A stretch of 53,985 bases of DNA. It comes from Oscillospiraceae bacterium. GTDB taxonomy: Bacteria; Bacillota; Clostridia; Oscillospirales; Oscillospiraceae. The DNA lies in assembly GCA_015068235.1 (NCBI GenBank), contig SVKY01000009.1, forward strand, positions 1-53,985. The letters run 5' to 3'. How positions within the stretch are numbered: position 1 is the stretch's first letter; each line of letters begins with the position of its first letter. The position numbers and the translations under genes are program-made. Shown one piece after another: positions 9,716-18,294 of the stretch. The notes beneath the pieces are model-generated. The model saw nothing but the letters and a program-made list of their open reading frames with translations, was not told the origin of the DNA and ran no database searches.

Positions 9716-9801
9716 TTATACTGTTACCCAATAAAAATAATAAGCCAATTCCGATTTAACGGGCTGTTTGATCAATGCTTCTTATCAGATTATAGTATTA
9801 A
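9716..9801. repeat. Partial copy of the AAATTCCGATTT repeat family
   Basis: Shows the left-border form TATACTGTTACCCAATAAAAAT and CCAATTCCGATTT, then TCAATGCTTCTTAT and ATAGTATTA, but lacks the GGGTCATGACCC core. It lies in the 200-base gap upstream of the YARHG gene and may carry or disrupt that operon's promoter. No clear -35/-10 pair is assigned. Confidence 0.6.
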
Positions 9802-9956
9802 ACTATTTATAAAATAATTGTACACCATACTGTAAAAAAATGCAAGCTTAATTCTAAAATACAAAGGATTTGTTTCTAACTCCTTCAAGGCATCCGGAAG
9901 ACAGAAACGTAAAAAATTTTTCCGTATTTGCGGACATGCTGTTCCTTTGCGGCATT

Positions 9957-9985
9957 GCTTTTTCAAAAAAACTATGCTATACTAC
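9957..9985 (+). promoter_or_regulatory. Promoter of the asparagine-synthetase-like gene
   Basis: TTGCTT (9957-9962), a 17-base spacer and TATACT (9980-9985) with an extended TGC just before it. AAAGGAG near 10010 and the ATG at 10026 follow. Confidence 0.7.
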
Positions 9986-10025
9986 AGAAGTATTATTTCA
10001 AATAAATGCAAAAGGAGTCTTTTTC

Positions 10026-11588
10026 ATGATTAAAAAAGCATTGGCATCAAGACCCGATCTTCAAAAATACTTATTCATTCGAGGCTTCCTTATATCAAGC
10101 AACAGAATCGACAAGTTGGATGATTTTCCTTTTTATGGCAATTGGAAAGAAAAGGAATTTGGCGGTTTTTGGTTTTATTGGCATAACTTAACCAATACGT
10201 CATTTCAAAGCGATGGGGAACACTTTTCGTTTCTCTGCGGTCACTGTTACCATCCTTTTTCAATGGAAACGGACGAAAACAAGATCTTACAATCGTTTAA
10301 CCATTCCTTCGGCACTGCAAAGTATCATCAATTGCTCGACGAAATTACCGGCGTGTATGTCATGGGCACTATCTGCGATGGAAAAATGCAGTTTTATGTC
10401 GATGCCGCAGGAATGCAGTCTGCTGCTTGCTGCGCCGTTGGCTCTAAGCTTTATATTTCCTCCCATCCACAATTGATTGCCGATCTCCATGGATTCGAAA
10501 TGGATCCTTTTGTCAAAGAACTAATCAGCTACAAATGGTATAAAAGACTCTTAGGACCGTATTTGCCTGCCGATTTGACCCCCTTTTCCGAAGTGAAGCG
10601 TATCGTGCCCAGCATTGCGTATCATTTCGACGGTGCTGTATCACATAAGCGTTATTGGCCGCGCAAAGAAGTAAAAACGGCTACTGCGCCGAAGGACTAT
10701 CAGCGAGTGATTGAATCGGCTGCCGATATCCTGCGCAGGAACATGGAGCTCATTTCCAAAAAGTTTGATAATCCGTGGATCTCTCTCACGGGCGGCATTG
10801 ACAGCAACACCACCTTTGCCGCTGCCAATGGTTTTTATGATCGTTTTCATACATTCAGCTATCTTTCGGCACCGAAGGAGGAGCCTGATGTGGAGGCGGC
10901 AAAAAAGATTGCCGCAGCCTTCCGTGTAAAGCATCATCTGTTTGAAATTCCGCAGTCGAATGAGGATATCCGGGACTACGAAACTAAGGTGCTGATTCAA
11001 GCCCACAACAGCGGCTATGTTGCACCGAGAAAGGAAAATGAGTCGAGAAAACGCTTTTACTTAGAGCAAAATTGCGATTGCGGCGTAGAGGTGAAGTCGT
11101 GGGTATCCGAGACCATCAGAGCCTACTGGTATAAGTACTTTGCCAGAAAAAAGATGCCGAAGCTTTCCCCAAAGCTGTTTCGAAATCTTTACAAAATCTT
11201 TACCACCAACAGAAAGCTTGCCCATAAGATCGATCGGATTTTTGCCGAATATATCCGTGCGTATGAGTATGACACCATCCCCTCGTGTTATTCCCCTGCG
11301 GATATGCATTATCATGAAGTCTCCTGGGGCAGTTGGGGCGGTATGAATATCAGCGAAATGAAGTACTGCTTCGACATCACATTCCCCTACAACAACCGGG
11401 CATTTTTGGAGCTGCTCTTTGCTGTGCCGCTGGAAAAGCGCATCTCCGATCAGCATCATTTGGATATGAAAAAGTATCTGAATCGAGAGCTTTCTGAGAT
11501 GAACATTCGTGTTGTGAACAAAGAGGAAACCAAGTTCCGTGCAAGAATGTTGAACCTCATCTTTAGCATAAATCGTTTCCTGCCGTAA
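10026..11588 (+). CDS. Asparagine-synthetase-B-like ATP-dependent amide-forming enzyme
   Basis: 520 residues from the ATG preceded by AAAGGAG; a longer frame opens at 9870 but crosses the promoter. The C-terminal half carries the PP-loop of asparagine synthetase-type enzymes (LTGGIDSNTT near residues 250-262), which adenylates a carboxylate. The N-terminal half looks like a remodelled class II glutaminase domain but lacks the essential N-terminal Cys (it begins MIKKAL), so it should not release ammonia from glutamine. Overall length matches AsnB, beta-lactam synthetase and lasso-peptide cyclases. It stands alone with its own promoter and terminator, next to surface-polymer genes. Product is not predictable; modification of a surface sugar or peptide is a guess. 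Confidence 0.75.
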   Translation: MIKKALASRPDLQKYLFIRGFLISSNRIDKLDDFPFYGNWKEKEFGGFWFYWHNLTNTSFQSDGEHFSFLCGHCYHPFSMETDENKILQSFNHSFGTAKYHQLLDEITGVYVMGTICDGKMQFYVDAAGMQSAACCAVGSKLYISSHPQLIADLHGFEMDPFVKELISYKWYKRLLGPYLPADLTPFSEVKRIVPSIAYHFDGAVSHKRYWPRKEVKTATAPKDYQRVIESAADILRRNMELISKKFDNPWISLTGGIDSNTTFAAANGFYDRFHTFSYLSAPKEEPDVEAAKKIAAAFRVKHHLFEIPQSNEDIRDYETKVLIQAHNSGYVAPRKENESRKRFYLEQNCDCGVEVKSWVSETIRAYWYKYFARKKMPKLSPKLFRNLYKIFTTNRKLAHKIDRIFAEYIRAYEYDTIPSCYSPADMHYHEVSWGSWGGMNISEMKYCFDITFPYNNRAFLELLFAVPLEKRISDQHHLDMKKYLNRELSEMNIRVVNKEETKFRARMLNLIFSINRFLP

Positions 11589-11593
11589 ATCAA

Positions 11594-11627
11594 ACCCCGT
11601 GTCAATTTTGGCACGGGGTGTTTTTTT
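11594..11627 (+). terminator. Rho-independent terminator
   Basis: ACCCCGTG (11594-11601) pairs with CACGGGGT (11612-11619), followed by seven T, six bases after the upstream stop codon. The rest of the gap to 12031 holds only the repeat at 11736-11960. Confidence 0.9.
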
Positions 11628-11735
11628 CGCAAACAGAGATTTTTCAGCGTTGTTGCACAAATGAGGGCAATTTTCATCGATTCTCCGCTATTTAATGTCT
11701 GCTCTTCGCATTCGGCACAATGCCCCCCCGATCAT

Positions 11736-11960
11736 CAAATTCCGATTTATCGCTGAGTTCCGTATTTGCGCAGGTCAAAGCCTTCTCCTTGAGGAGAAGG
11801 TGCCCCGAAGGGGCGGATGAGGTGGAAAGGTTGCGAATTCGCCGAAAACTATCTTAAAATCGCAACTTTTTTCTGCACACCTCACCAGTCAGCTGCGCTG
11901 CCAGCTTCTCCTCAAAGAGAAGCCTTAGCCTGTGCGAACTGAAAGATAAATCGGAATTTG
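11736..11960. repeat. MITE-like element with a different internal core (225 bp)
   Basis: Ends are CAAATTCCGATTTATC (11736 on) and GATAAATCGGAATTTG (to 11960). The inside differs from the other copies: two inverted GGCTTCTC-like hairpins (CTTCTCCTTGAGGAGAAGG near 11783; CTTCTCCTCAAAGAGAAGCC near 11908) with GCCCCGAAGGGGC between. From memory this core resembles dispersed repeats common in Ruminococcaceae, apparently captured between the same terminal repeats. Confidence 0.75.
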
Positions 11961-12031
11961 GCGATATCGGTCGGGTGGCTGAGGATAAGTTTTCTTAAAG
12001 AACGCAAGGTTTACATGCTTCGCAAAAAGCA

Positions 12032-12886
12032 CTATGCTTTCCAGCCTGCGATGTCGCTCTTTTCAAAATCATAGGTCAGTTTTTTGCCGTAAATGCGCTC
12101 ATATGCCGCTTTTTTCAGCCGATAATCCTGCTCGCACAGCGCTTCGCTGCACGCCTTGACCGTCAGATTTTCATCGGGATAGAGCGTGCCTAAAATATGC
12201 AGACGGTACTTCACTTTATAAAACTGTTCGTTTTCTTCCTCCTGCGTATCCCGCATTTCAACAAAGCATGAGACGATCGGCGCTTTCAACCGTGCCGCAA
12301 AATGATACGCTCCACGCTTGAGCGGTCGGGGTTTGCGATAATTGAACCACATTTCCTGCTCCGGATAGATCAAAATGACCTCCTTTTGCTCGGTCAGTTC
12401 CTGCAGCACGGCAATAAAATCCTTGGTCAAGTAGCGAAGATCCTGACTTAACGGTATCGTATCGGCATAATTCATCAGCCAGCCGATCGGACCCGTCATC
12501 GCAAAATTTGTCACCTGGCTGACGACATTCAGTCTTTTTTTGCCATGCCTTCGCACCAAATGTCGCAAAAGCGTATTTTCCAGGGGTCCAAAATGATTGC
12601 TCGTCAAAATCGCACCCCCGGAAAGATCGGGCAAAAGCTCCTCGCCCACGATCTCTAACCTTCGGTTCACGATGCTTGAGCCGATGTTTGCAAATTTTCG
12701 AACAAAAAACGATTTGAAACGATGAGAAAATTTCTTCCGATCGGCAAGAAAGCGGTCGGTGATCGCTTTGCTCTGTTCCGCCGAAAGCACAGGATCATCC
12801 ACCTCGACCTTGCGATAAAAATCCTCCTCTTTCGCCGCAATGCGAATATTTTCGACCACCGCCTCACGGTGCTTTCCAATCATCAT
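12032..12886 (-). CDS. PlsC-like lysophospholipid acyltransferase family protein
   Basis: About 284 residues. It carries glycerolipid acyltransferase blocks: SNHFGPLENTLL (catalytic HX4D position occupied by Glu, HX4E) and YPEQEMWFNYRKPRP near residues 200-215, a signature of Firmicutes members of this family. Such enzymes transfer an acyl chain to a lysolipid or glycolipid at the cytoplasmic membrane face. The start is the ATG at 12886 (or the adjacent one at 12883), overlapping the glycosyltransferase stop (ATGATG/TGA) behind GAGAGGATC; a longer upstream frame has no ribosome site. Translational coupling suggests both act on the same glycolipid or wall precursor. The Asp-to-Glu change may alter activity. 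Confidence 0.82.
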   Translation of the reverse strand: MMIGKHREAVVENIRIAAKEEDFYRKVEVDDPVLSAEQSKAITDRFLADRKKFSHRFKSFFVRKFANIGSSIVNRRLEIVGEELLPDLSGGAILTSNHFGPLENTLLRHLVRRHGKKRLNVVSQVTNFAMTGPIGWLMNYADTIPLSQDLRYLTKDFIAVLQELTEQKEVILIYPEQEMWFNYRKPRPLKRGAYHFAARLKAPIVSCFVEMRDTQEEENEQFYKVKYRLHILGTLYPDENLTVKACSEALCEQDYRLKKAAYERIYGKKLTYDFEKSDIAGWKA

Positions 12887-13827
12887 AATCTGATCCTCTC
12901 GCCTCTTTCCTGCATCGCTCTGAGCGTGATCTTTTCCGTTCGGCTGATCTGCACCGCACGCTGCACCAAAATATCCAAGCCGTCCTGTTTGTCCGGTCGA
13001 AACGCCTGCCTGATTCGGCATATTTCGCCATAATAGCCGCTGTCCTTTGCGTAGTGCCAAAAATGCTCGCTGTACTGAATATCGTCATAGCACCACGGCT
13101 TGGAATAGAGATTGTAATGCACAAGCTTTGCCTCCCGATCGACAGGCAGCATTTCATTCGGCATGGTGTTCCATTTGGAATCCAAATAATAAATTTTTCC
13201 GCTGCAAAGCGCATTGAGATAATCCTGATCGGGTGCCACGGAGTCAAAATGATAGCGATTGAGCAGCTGCAAAAAATGACGGTCCAGGTTTGCCTGTCGA
13301 AGCTTTTTCAGATTCATCAGCAGTACGCCCGAGTTGACATACCGCTGCGCCTGTACGCCGACCACATTTTCCATATATTCGCAAAGCGGCTGCACTTGCA
13401 AAACCGAAAGGTCGTTGCATGCGCCGATGTAGTGATCTCCGATGTCCGTGTCAAACAGCTCCGCCAAATCGCCCAAAAGCACAACATCGCTGTCGATATA
13501 AATGCCACGGTCGTATTGTTCAAACATCGCAGGGATGAACAGGCGAAAATAGATCGTCAGCGTGAAGCAATCAAAGCGCAAACGGTTCGAAAGGCGGTCG
13601 GCAATGCTCTCCAAGCCCTTTTGCATCGGCACAAATTCCACCGCAAAATGCGCTTGTGCAAGGGAAGCGATGCGCTTGCGGTTCTCCTCGCTCAGAGATT
13701 GATATAAGACAATGGCACGATAGCTTCTGTTTTTTGAGGAATTGTCGATCGCAGAGCGAAGCGCTGTTGCCAAAAACGGCGCATACGCATCATCAATGGA
13801 AAAGAAAACAGGAATTTCAGGTTTCAT
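12883..13827 (-). CDS. Family 8 glycosyltransferase
   Basis: 314 residues from the ATG at 13827, with AAAGGAG upstream. It has the GT8 plan: FFSIDDAYAPFLATALRSAI at the N terminus, a metal/nucleotide-sugar site DSD in IYIDSDVVLLGDL near residues 100-112, NSGVLLMNL near 145-155, DQDYLNAL, and the C-terminal HYNLYSKPW variant of HxxGxxKPW. GT8 enzymes transfer glucose or galactose with retention, here probably onto a surface glycan or glycolipid. It overlaps the acyltransferase by 4 bases. The repeat element at 13873 begins 46 bases upstream of the start, so the promoter must be inside or beyond it. Confidence 0.88.
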   Translation of the reverse strand: MKPEIPVFFSIDDAYAPFLATALRSAIDNSSKNRSYRAIVLYQSLSEENRKRIASLAQAHFAVEFVPMQKGLESIADRLSNRLRFDCFTLTIYFRLFIPAMFEQYDRGIYIDSDVVLLGDLAELFDTDIGDHYIGACNDLSVLQVQPLCEYMENVVGVQAQRYVNSGVLLMNLKKLRQANLDRHFLQLLNRYHFDSVAPDQDYLNALCSGKIYYLDSKWNTMPNEMLPVDREAKLVHYNLYSKPWCYDDIQYSEHFWHYAKDSGYYGEICRIRQAFRPDKQDGLDILVQRAVQISRTEKITLRAMQERGERIRL

Positions 13828-13872
13828 AGAACGGTCTCCTTTTGATTTATACTGCCCAATAAAAATGATTCG

Positions 13873-14085
13873 CAAATTCCGATTTGTCGAACAGAACGTA
13901 TCAGCCGCTGTAGGGGAGGGTCATGACCCTCCTGTGTGCAGGAACCACCATAATTGTTTTTAATTATCGTGAAATATTACGTTTTCACATTGGTTTGCTG
14001 CGAAATTCTACCGTTTTCTGTGCGGGAGGGTCATGACCCTCCCCTACGATGTAAAACGATAATCTCAGCGATAAATCGGAAGTTT
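13873..14085. repeat. MITE-like element with two palindromic cores (213 bp)
   Basis: Left end CAAATTCCGATTTGTCG, right end CGATAAATCGGAAGTTTG with one inserted base. Two GAGGGTCATGACCCTC palindromes lie near 13915 and 14024, separated by about 95 bases. The inner segment is nearly the reverse complement of the element at 17.75-17.96 kb. It separates the GT8 gene from the SWIM/SNF2 terminator. Confidence 0.82.
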
Positions 14086-14251
14086 GCTGATCACTGCATT
14101 CGGTTTTGGAATTGCGTTTTGTATGTCCGCATTATACGTCTGACCCCAAAAGGAAACAACCTACCGTTGGTTTTTGCGCTCTACCCATCGTTCTTATGCG
14201 GTAGAATCCCCTGTTTTTTCACTCTACCATCTGTAGAGTTGGACAAAATGC

Positions 14252-14280
14252 AAAAAAACAGCCGCACAAACGTGCAGCTG
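14252..14280 (-). terminator. Terminator of the SNF2/SWIM operon
   Basis: Read on the minus strand, CAGCTGCACG-TTT-GTGCGGCTG forms a stem with one mismatch and is followed by seven T. It lies 50 bases after the SWIM gene stop. The remaining bases 14086-14331 show nothing else clear. Confidence 0.85.
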
Positions 14281-14331
14281 TCATTGCAGATCAGCGTTTT
14301 TCAACAACTTCAAATATTGCGTATAACCAAA

Positions 14332-15066
14332 TTATACCACCCCAAACAGGGAGGTCAGGTCTGCGCCATCCATGATTCGATCGCTGGGGTTTCCTGCATT
14401 GGACAGCATCGCTTCGATCCGGTTGGCAATTACCACATCTACAAAACGGGTGGTATCGATTCCACGCAGCGTAAAAAACATCGTCGGATCCTCGTCCAGC
14501 CTTGCGCCGACACCGTAGAGCGCCGCAGCCACATGCTTACACATAAGCGCCCAATCCGGGCAGCTGCAACGAAAAGAGATTTCTTTGGGATTGGGAAACA
14601 GTCCGTCCTTGCTCAGGAAGATATCCTTCATCTCCACAGGGAAGCTTCCTCCAATGAGATGCTCCATCGTATCTACTCTGCAAGAGCAGCGATTCATGAT
14701 CTCATTGCAGCGTTCCTCGGATAGCGGACTGATTCGTATTTCCACCTTATAGGGGGTCTTTCGGCTTCCCTGAACTCTTGCCAGAATTTTCCCCTTCTCT
14801 ATTTGCAAATCCACCACGGCTCCCGAACGGACATAGCGCTGACCGCGGGACAGACGAGATTCGTAATCTGCGTATCGTTCCAGATTTTCACACCACGCCT
14901 TTCCCCACCAGCTCTTTGCGATCGTTCTGCCGGACAGCATCACCGGGCAGAGCGTTTTTCCCTTGTCTACAGCTTTTTTTGCGGTTTGGGCAGCGTTACG
15001 CTTGATTTGTTCCGTGGAGGGCTGAGAATAGTGTCTGTCTGTATCCCAATAGCTTTTTCTCGACAT
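14332..15066 (-). CDS. SWIM zinc-finger protein partner of the SNF2 helicase
   Basis: 244 residues from the ATG at 15066, which has AGGAGGGG upstream; a frame opening at 15111 overlaps the SNF2 gene and has no ribosome site. The zinc motif FRCSCPDWALMCKHVAAAL (CxC...CxH) near residues 168-186 defines a SWIM domain, which binds DNA or protein. It sits 10 bases after the SNF2 ATPase gene, a pairing repeated across bacteria, and probably targets that ATPase to its substrate. The N-terminal part (SWWGKAWCENLE) is typical of these partner proteins. Confidence 0.88.
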   Translation of the reverse strand: MSRKSYWDTDRHYSQPSTEQIKRNAAQTAKKAVDKGKTLCPVMLSGRTIAKSWWGKAWCENLERYADYESRLSRGQRYVRSGAVVDLQIEKGKILARVQGSRKTPYKVEIRISPLSEERCNEIMNRCSCRVDTMEHLIGGSFPVEMKDIFLSKDGLFPNPKEISFRCSCPDWALMCKHVAAALYGVGARLDEDPTMFFTLRGIDTTRFVDVVIANRIEAMLSNAGNPSDRIMDGADLTSLFGVV

Positions 15067-15076
15067 AATTCCCCTC

Positions 15077-17674
15077 CTAATCCAAACGAAGCACGGACAG
15101 CAGCTCCTCATTGCTGAGCTCCGTGATCCAGTGTTCTCCTCCGGCGCCGATCACATTCTCCGCCAGATCCTTCTTCGAAGCGATCAACGCATCGATCTTT
15201 TCTTCCACAGAGCCTTTGCAGACAAATTTATGCACCATGACATTTTTTGTTTGTCCTATGCGGTAAGCTCGGTCCGTCGCCTGATTCTCCACCGCAGGAT
15301 TCCACCAGCGGTCAAAATGAATGACCGTGCCTGCATTGGTCAGATTCAAGCCCGTCCCCCCCGCCCGAACGGAAAGCACAAGATAGGGCAGATATTCCTC
15401 GCTTTGGAAGCGTTCCACAATCGCCGTGCGTTCCTTCACCGGGATGCCGCCGTGGATCACCGCACCGCGGCAATGAAATACGGCTGCAAGATAATCGTCC
15501 AGCGCCCCTGTCAGCTCCCGAAACTGCGTAAATACCAACAGGCGCTCTCTTTTTTCATAAATCGTTTCCGCAATTTGACCAAGCATGGCAAATTTTCCGC
15601 TGCTGTTCGGGGCATATTCCTGCTGCCCTAAGTATTGATCCGGGTGGTTGCAGATCTGCTTCAATCGCATCAGCAGCGCCAAAACCAAGCCTCTTCTCTC
15701 TATGCCGCTGCTGCTTAACACCTTTTCCTGCGTTTCGGCAACCACTTTGCGATAGAGAACGGTCTGCTTCGGTGAAAGCTCAATATAATCCGTTTGCTCA
15801 AGCTTGTCCGGCAGATCGGAGATGATTTTCTTATCGGTCTTTACCCGACGCAGGAGGAAGGGTGAGACCATGTTTTTGAGCTTCCCATAGTTTTGCGGAT
15901 GCGCCTCAAGTCTGTGGCAGTAACGGCGAAATTCATCCGCACTGCCCAGCAAACCCTTGTCCAAAAAATCAAACAAGGACCACAGATTTGTCAGGTCGTT
16001 TTCGATCGGGGTCCCCGTCATGGCAATACGCATTCGGCTTTGCAGCTTTTTGATTTGTCGGGTCTGCTTTGTGGCAGGGTTTTTAATTGCCTGCGCTTCG
16101 TCCAAAATCACACAATCCCAAACCTGCTGTTGCAGGGCGGAAATGCTCGTTACCATACGGTAAGTGGTAAGGGTCAAAAATGCCTCCGAAGAAGCAAAAC
16201 GTTTTTCCAACGCAGCAGCAGAAGCCCCATGTATCAGCTCAATTGTCATTTCCGGCACAAAGCGTGCAGCCTCCTTCTGCCAATTGCCGAGAAGTGAGGC
16301 AGGGACTACCAGAAGGACACGGGCATTCGGCTTGCCGATCCGCAAGGTTTCCAAATAAGCAAGAATCTGCACTGTCTTTCCCAAGCCCATATCATCGGCA
16401 AGGCATGCGCCGAAGCCAAGCTGATCCATTTGACAAAGCCAGCTCAGACCGCTTTTTTGATAAGCCCGCAGTTCCCCGTGAAAGCTGTGAGGAAGTGAGG
16501 GCGCACGGAGCTTCCGGGGATTTCGGAGCGTATGCAGAAGCTCGGAAAGCCATTTCCCGTGGCAAACGACAAGCTCCTCCTGTGCAGAGCCGGCTTCATC
16601 ATTGGAAGCCAAGCCTGCTCGCAGGGCTTGCAGAAGCGTGAGCTCTCCTCTGTGCTGCTCCATCTGAGAAAGAAGTGCCTGCAATCGCGCGTGGTCTACC
16701 TCCACCCACTTCCCCTTCAAAAAAGCCAGACCTTCCGTTTGGCACAGCAGGTGCCGGATCTCCTCTTGCGTCAGAGATATCCCATCGATGCAAAGGCTCG
16801 GTACAGTGCGCAGCAAAGCGTCTAAGCCAAGCAAGGAGGGCTTCTCCTCACCAAGCCTTACAGACAAACGGACCGTGCTGCTGTGCTTTCTCCACCAGTT
16901 GGGGATTCGGCAAAGGATCCCTGCCTGCTCCAGCTGAGGAATATCCTTCAAAAGCTGATAGGCTTCCGCCGCAGTCAGGCGCAGAGGATGGAACAATTCT
17001 CCGCTGCTTACAAAGCCACCGATCAGTGCAGACGCCTCTGCCGCCCGATTTAAGCAGGAAAGAAGCTCCAGAAGCAGGGACCTGCGTTCACGGTACTCTG
17101 TTAATGCGTATTGCAAGGGTACATGCTTGATCCTGCCGTTCTCGCTCCCGGTTGCATAGGTCGCAAGAAACGCAAAAGGATAATCGGCATCCTTATTTTC
17201 CACAAGATGAAAAAAGATTCGTTCCGGAACCCGAAGCTTTTGACTTTTTTCGGCAAAATACAACGAAACGGTTCCGGAATATGTGCTGATTTGGCGACGA
17301 AAAACATCACGAAGCTTTCGGTATTGCTTCTTGATCCAGGATTCGGTAACAAACTCAGAGCCGATAACAAAAGGAACCGCAGCGAGCATACGCCCGATCG
17401 TATCCGCATCGGGGGAAATATCTGTATTCTGTCGGCTGAGCTCGATTCCGGGGACGACGGAAAGGTCTTTGACGAACTGTTCTGCTGTTTGGCGCAGGAA
17501 TAAGCCGGCAGCATCAAAATGGGGCGGTTCGCTCTGAAACGCCTGCTCATAAAGGCTTTCATAGGGATTCTTTTCAAATTGATGCTTCTGCTCCTGCAAG
17601 TCTGCGGAAATGGAAACGGATGCGTTATCCACCCGGAAGCCGTTTTTTGTGATGATAAAGCATAACTTCTCCAT
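15077..17674 (-). CDS. SNF2-family DEAD/DEAH helicase-like ATPase
   Basis: 865 residues. The N-terminal 400 residues are a variable domain. The ATPase core has motif I LADDMGLGKTVQILA (about 420-435), motif II ILDEAQAIKNP (about 530), motif IV around LLVFTQFRELTGALDDYL (about 715), and motifs V/VI VRAGGTGLNLTNAG and ATDRAYRIGQTKNV (about 785-830). These enzymes translocate on double-stranded DNA and remodel protein-DNA complexes. The ATG has AGGAG 7 bases upstream. The SWIM protein follows after 10 bases. Role in repair or chromatin is inferred from the pairing. Confidence 0.9.
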   Translation of the reverse strand: MEKLCFIITKNGFRVDNASVSISADLQEQKHQFEKNPYESLYEQAFQSEPPHFDAAGLFLRQTAEQFVKDLSVVPGIELSRQNTDISPDADTIGRMLAAVPFVIGSEFVTESWIKKQYRKLRDVFRRQISTYSGTVSLYFAEKSQKLRVPERIFFHLVENKDADYPFAFLATYATGSENGRIKHVPLQYALTEYRERRSLLLELLSCLNRAAEASALIGGFVSSGELFHPLRLTAAEAYQLLKDIPQLEQAGILCRIPNWWRKHSSTVRLSVRLGEEKPSLLGLDALLRTVPSLCIDGISLTQEEIRHLLCQTEGLAFLKGKWVEVDHARLQALLSQMEQHRGELTLLQALRAGLASNDEAGSAQEELVVCHGKWLSELLHTLRNPRKLRAPSLPHSFHGELRAYQKSGLSWLCQMDQLGFGACLADDMGLGKTVQILAYLETLRIGKPNARVLLVVPASLLGNWQKEAARFVPEMTIELIHGASAAALEKRFASSEAFLTLTTYRMVTSISALQQQVWDCVILDEAQAIKNPATKQTRQIKKLQSRMRIAMTGTPIENDLTNLWSLFDFLDKGLLGSADEFRRYCHRLEAHPQNYGKLKNMVSPFLLRRVKTDKKIISDLPDKLEQTDYIELSPKQTVLYRKVVAETQEKVLSSSGIERRGLVLALLMRLKQICNHPDQYLGQQEYAPNSSGKFAMLGQIAETIYEKRERLLVFTQFRELTGALDDYLAAVFHCRGAVIHGGIPVKERTAIVERFQSEEYLPYLVLSVRAGGTGLNLTNAGTVIHFDRWWNPAVENQATDRAYRIGQTKNVMVHKFVCKGSVEEKIDALIASKKDLAENVIGAGGEHWITELSNEELLSVLRLD

Positions 17675-17748
17675 TGGTTGTTCTCCTCATTGCAAAGTGA
17701 AAACGGTTGGTGATTTCGTCTAATACTGTTACCCGATGAAAAAATGTA

Positions 17749-17961
17749 CCAATTCCGATTGATCGAACAGAACGTATCAGCCACTGTAGGGGAGGGTCAT
17801 GACCCTCCCGCACAGAAAACGGTAGAATTTCGCAGCAAACCAATGTGAAAACGTAATGTTTTACGATAATTATCAACAATTACGATAGTTCCTGCACACG
17901 GGAGGGTCATGACCCTCCCCTACAGCGTGAAACGATAATCTCACCGACAAATCGGAATTTG
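17749..17961. repeat. MITE-like element with two palindromic cores (213 bp)
   Basis: Ends are CCAATTCCGATTGATCG and CGACAAATCGGAATTTG. It holds two GAGGGTCATGACCCTC palindromes near 17797 and 17910. The inner segment is the inverted form of that in the 13873-14085 copy, with matching pieces such as CGGTAGAATTTCGCAGCAAACC. It lies directly upstream of the SNF2 gene. Confidence 0.85.
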
Positions 17962-18086
17962 CTCAATGCTTCTTATGCTTATTTCTAATAAAACGGATTG
18001 ACCGTTTTATCATGCCGCTGATCAGCGGCATAGCGGCGCAGGAAATAAAATGGTTTTCAAACCATTTTATCAAGAAACAGTATTAA
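17962..18086. repeat. Mosaic repeat tail related to bases 30-207
   Basis: Begins TCAATGCTTCTTATG, then CTAATAAAACGG...CCGTTTTAT, GCCGCTGATCAGCGGC, GGCGCAGG, a hairpin AATAAAATGGTTTTCAAACC and CAAGAAACAGTATTA. Order and sequence parallel the left-edge repeat, showing that family units are concatenated. Confidence 0.75.
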
Positions 18087-18211
18087 CAATCGTATTTATT
18101 ATATCATAAATATGGTACAATGTCTATTTTCTATGAAAATCAGCAGAAAACTGTTCTGAGCGGGACGATAGGGTTCCTGATTTGGCGAAGCCTTTTTGCC
18201 CCGAAATATCA

Positions 18212-18248
18212 AAAAACCGATGCTGGAAGCCTTCCGACATCGGTTTTT
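18212..18248. terminator. Terminator of the TasA/SipW operon
   Basis: AAAAACCGATG (18212-18222) pairs with CATCGGTTTTT (18238-18248) around GGAAGCCTTCC. T-runs on both strands make it bidirectional. It is 46 bases past the operon's last stop codon. Confidence 0.88.
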
Positions 18249-18294
18249 GTAATTTAATTTTCTGTGGCTCAGCTGTCAAAATCGTGGCAATTCA

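Noticed and set aside
13873-17961. GAGGGTCATGACCCTC repeats as a CRISPR array
   Set aside because: Copies are few, irregularly spaced, themselves palindromic and bounded by terminal inverted repeats; there are no uniform spacers and no cas genes.
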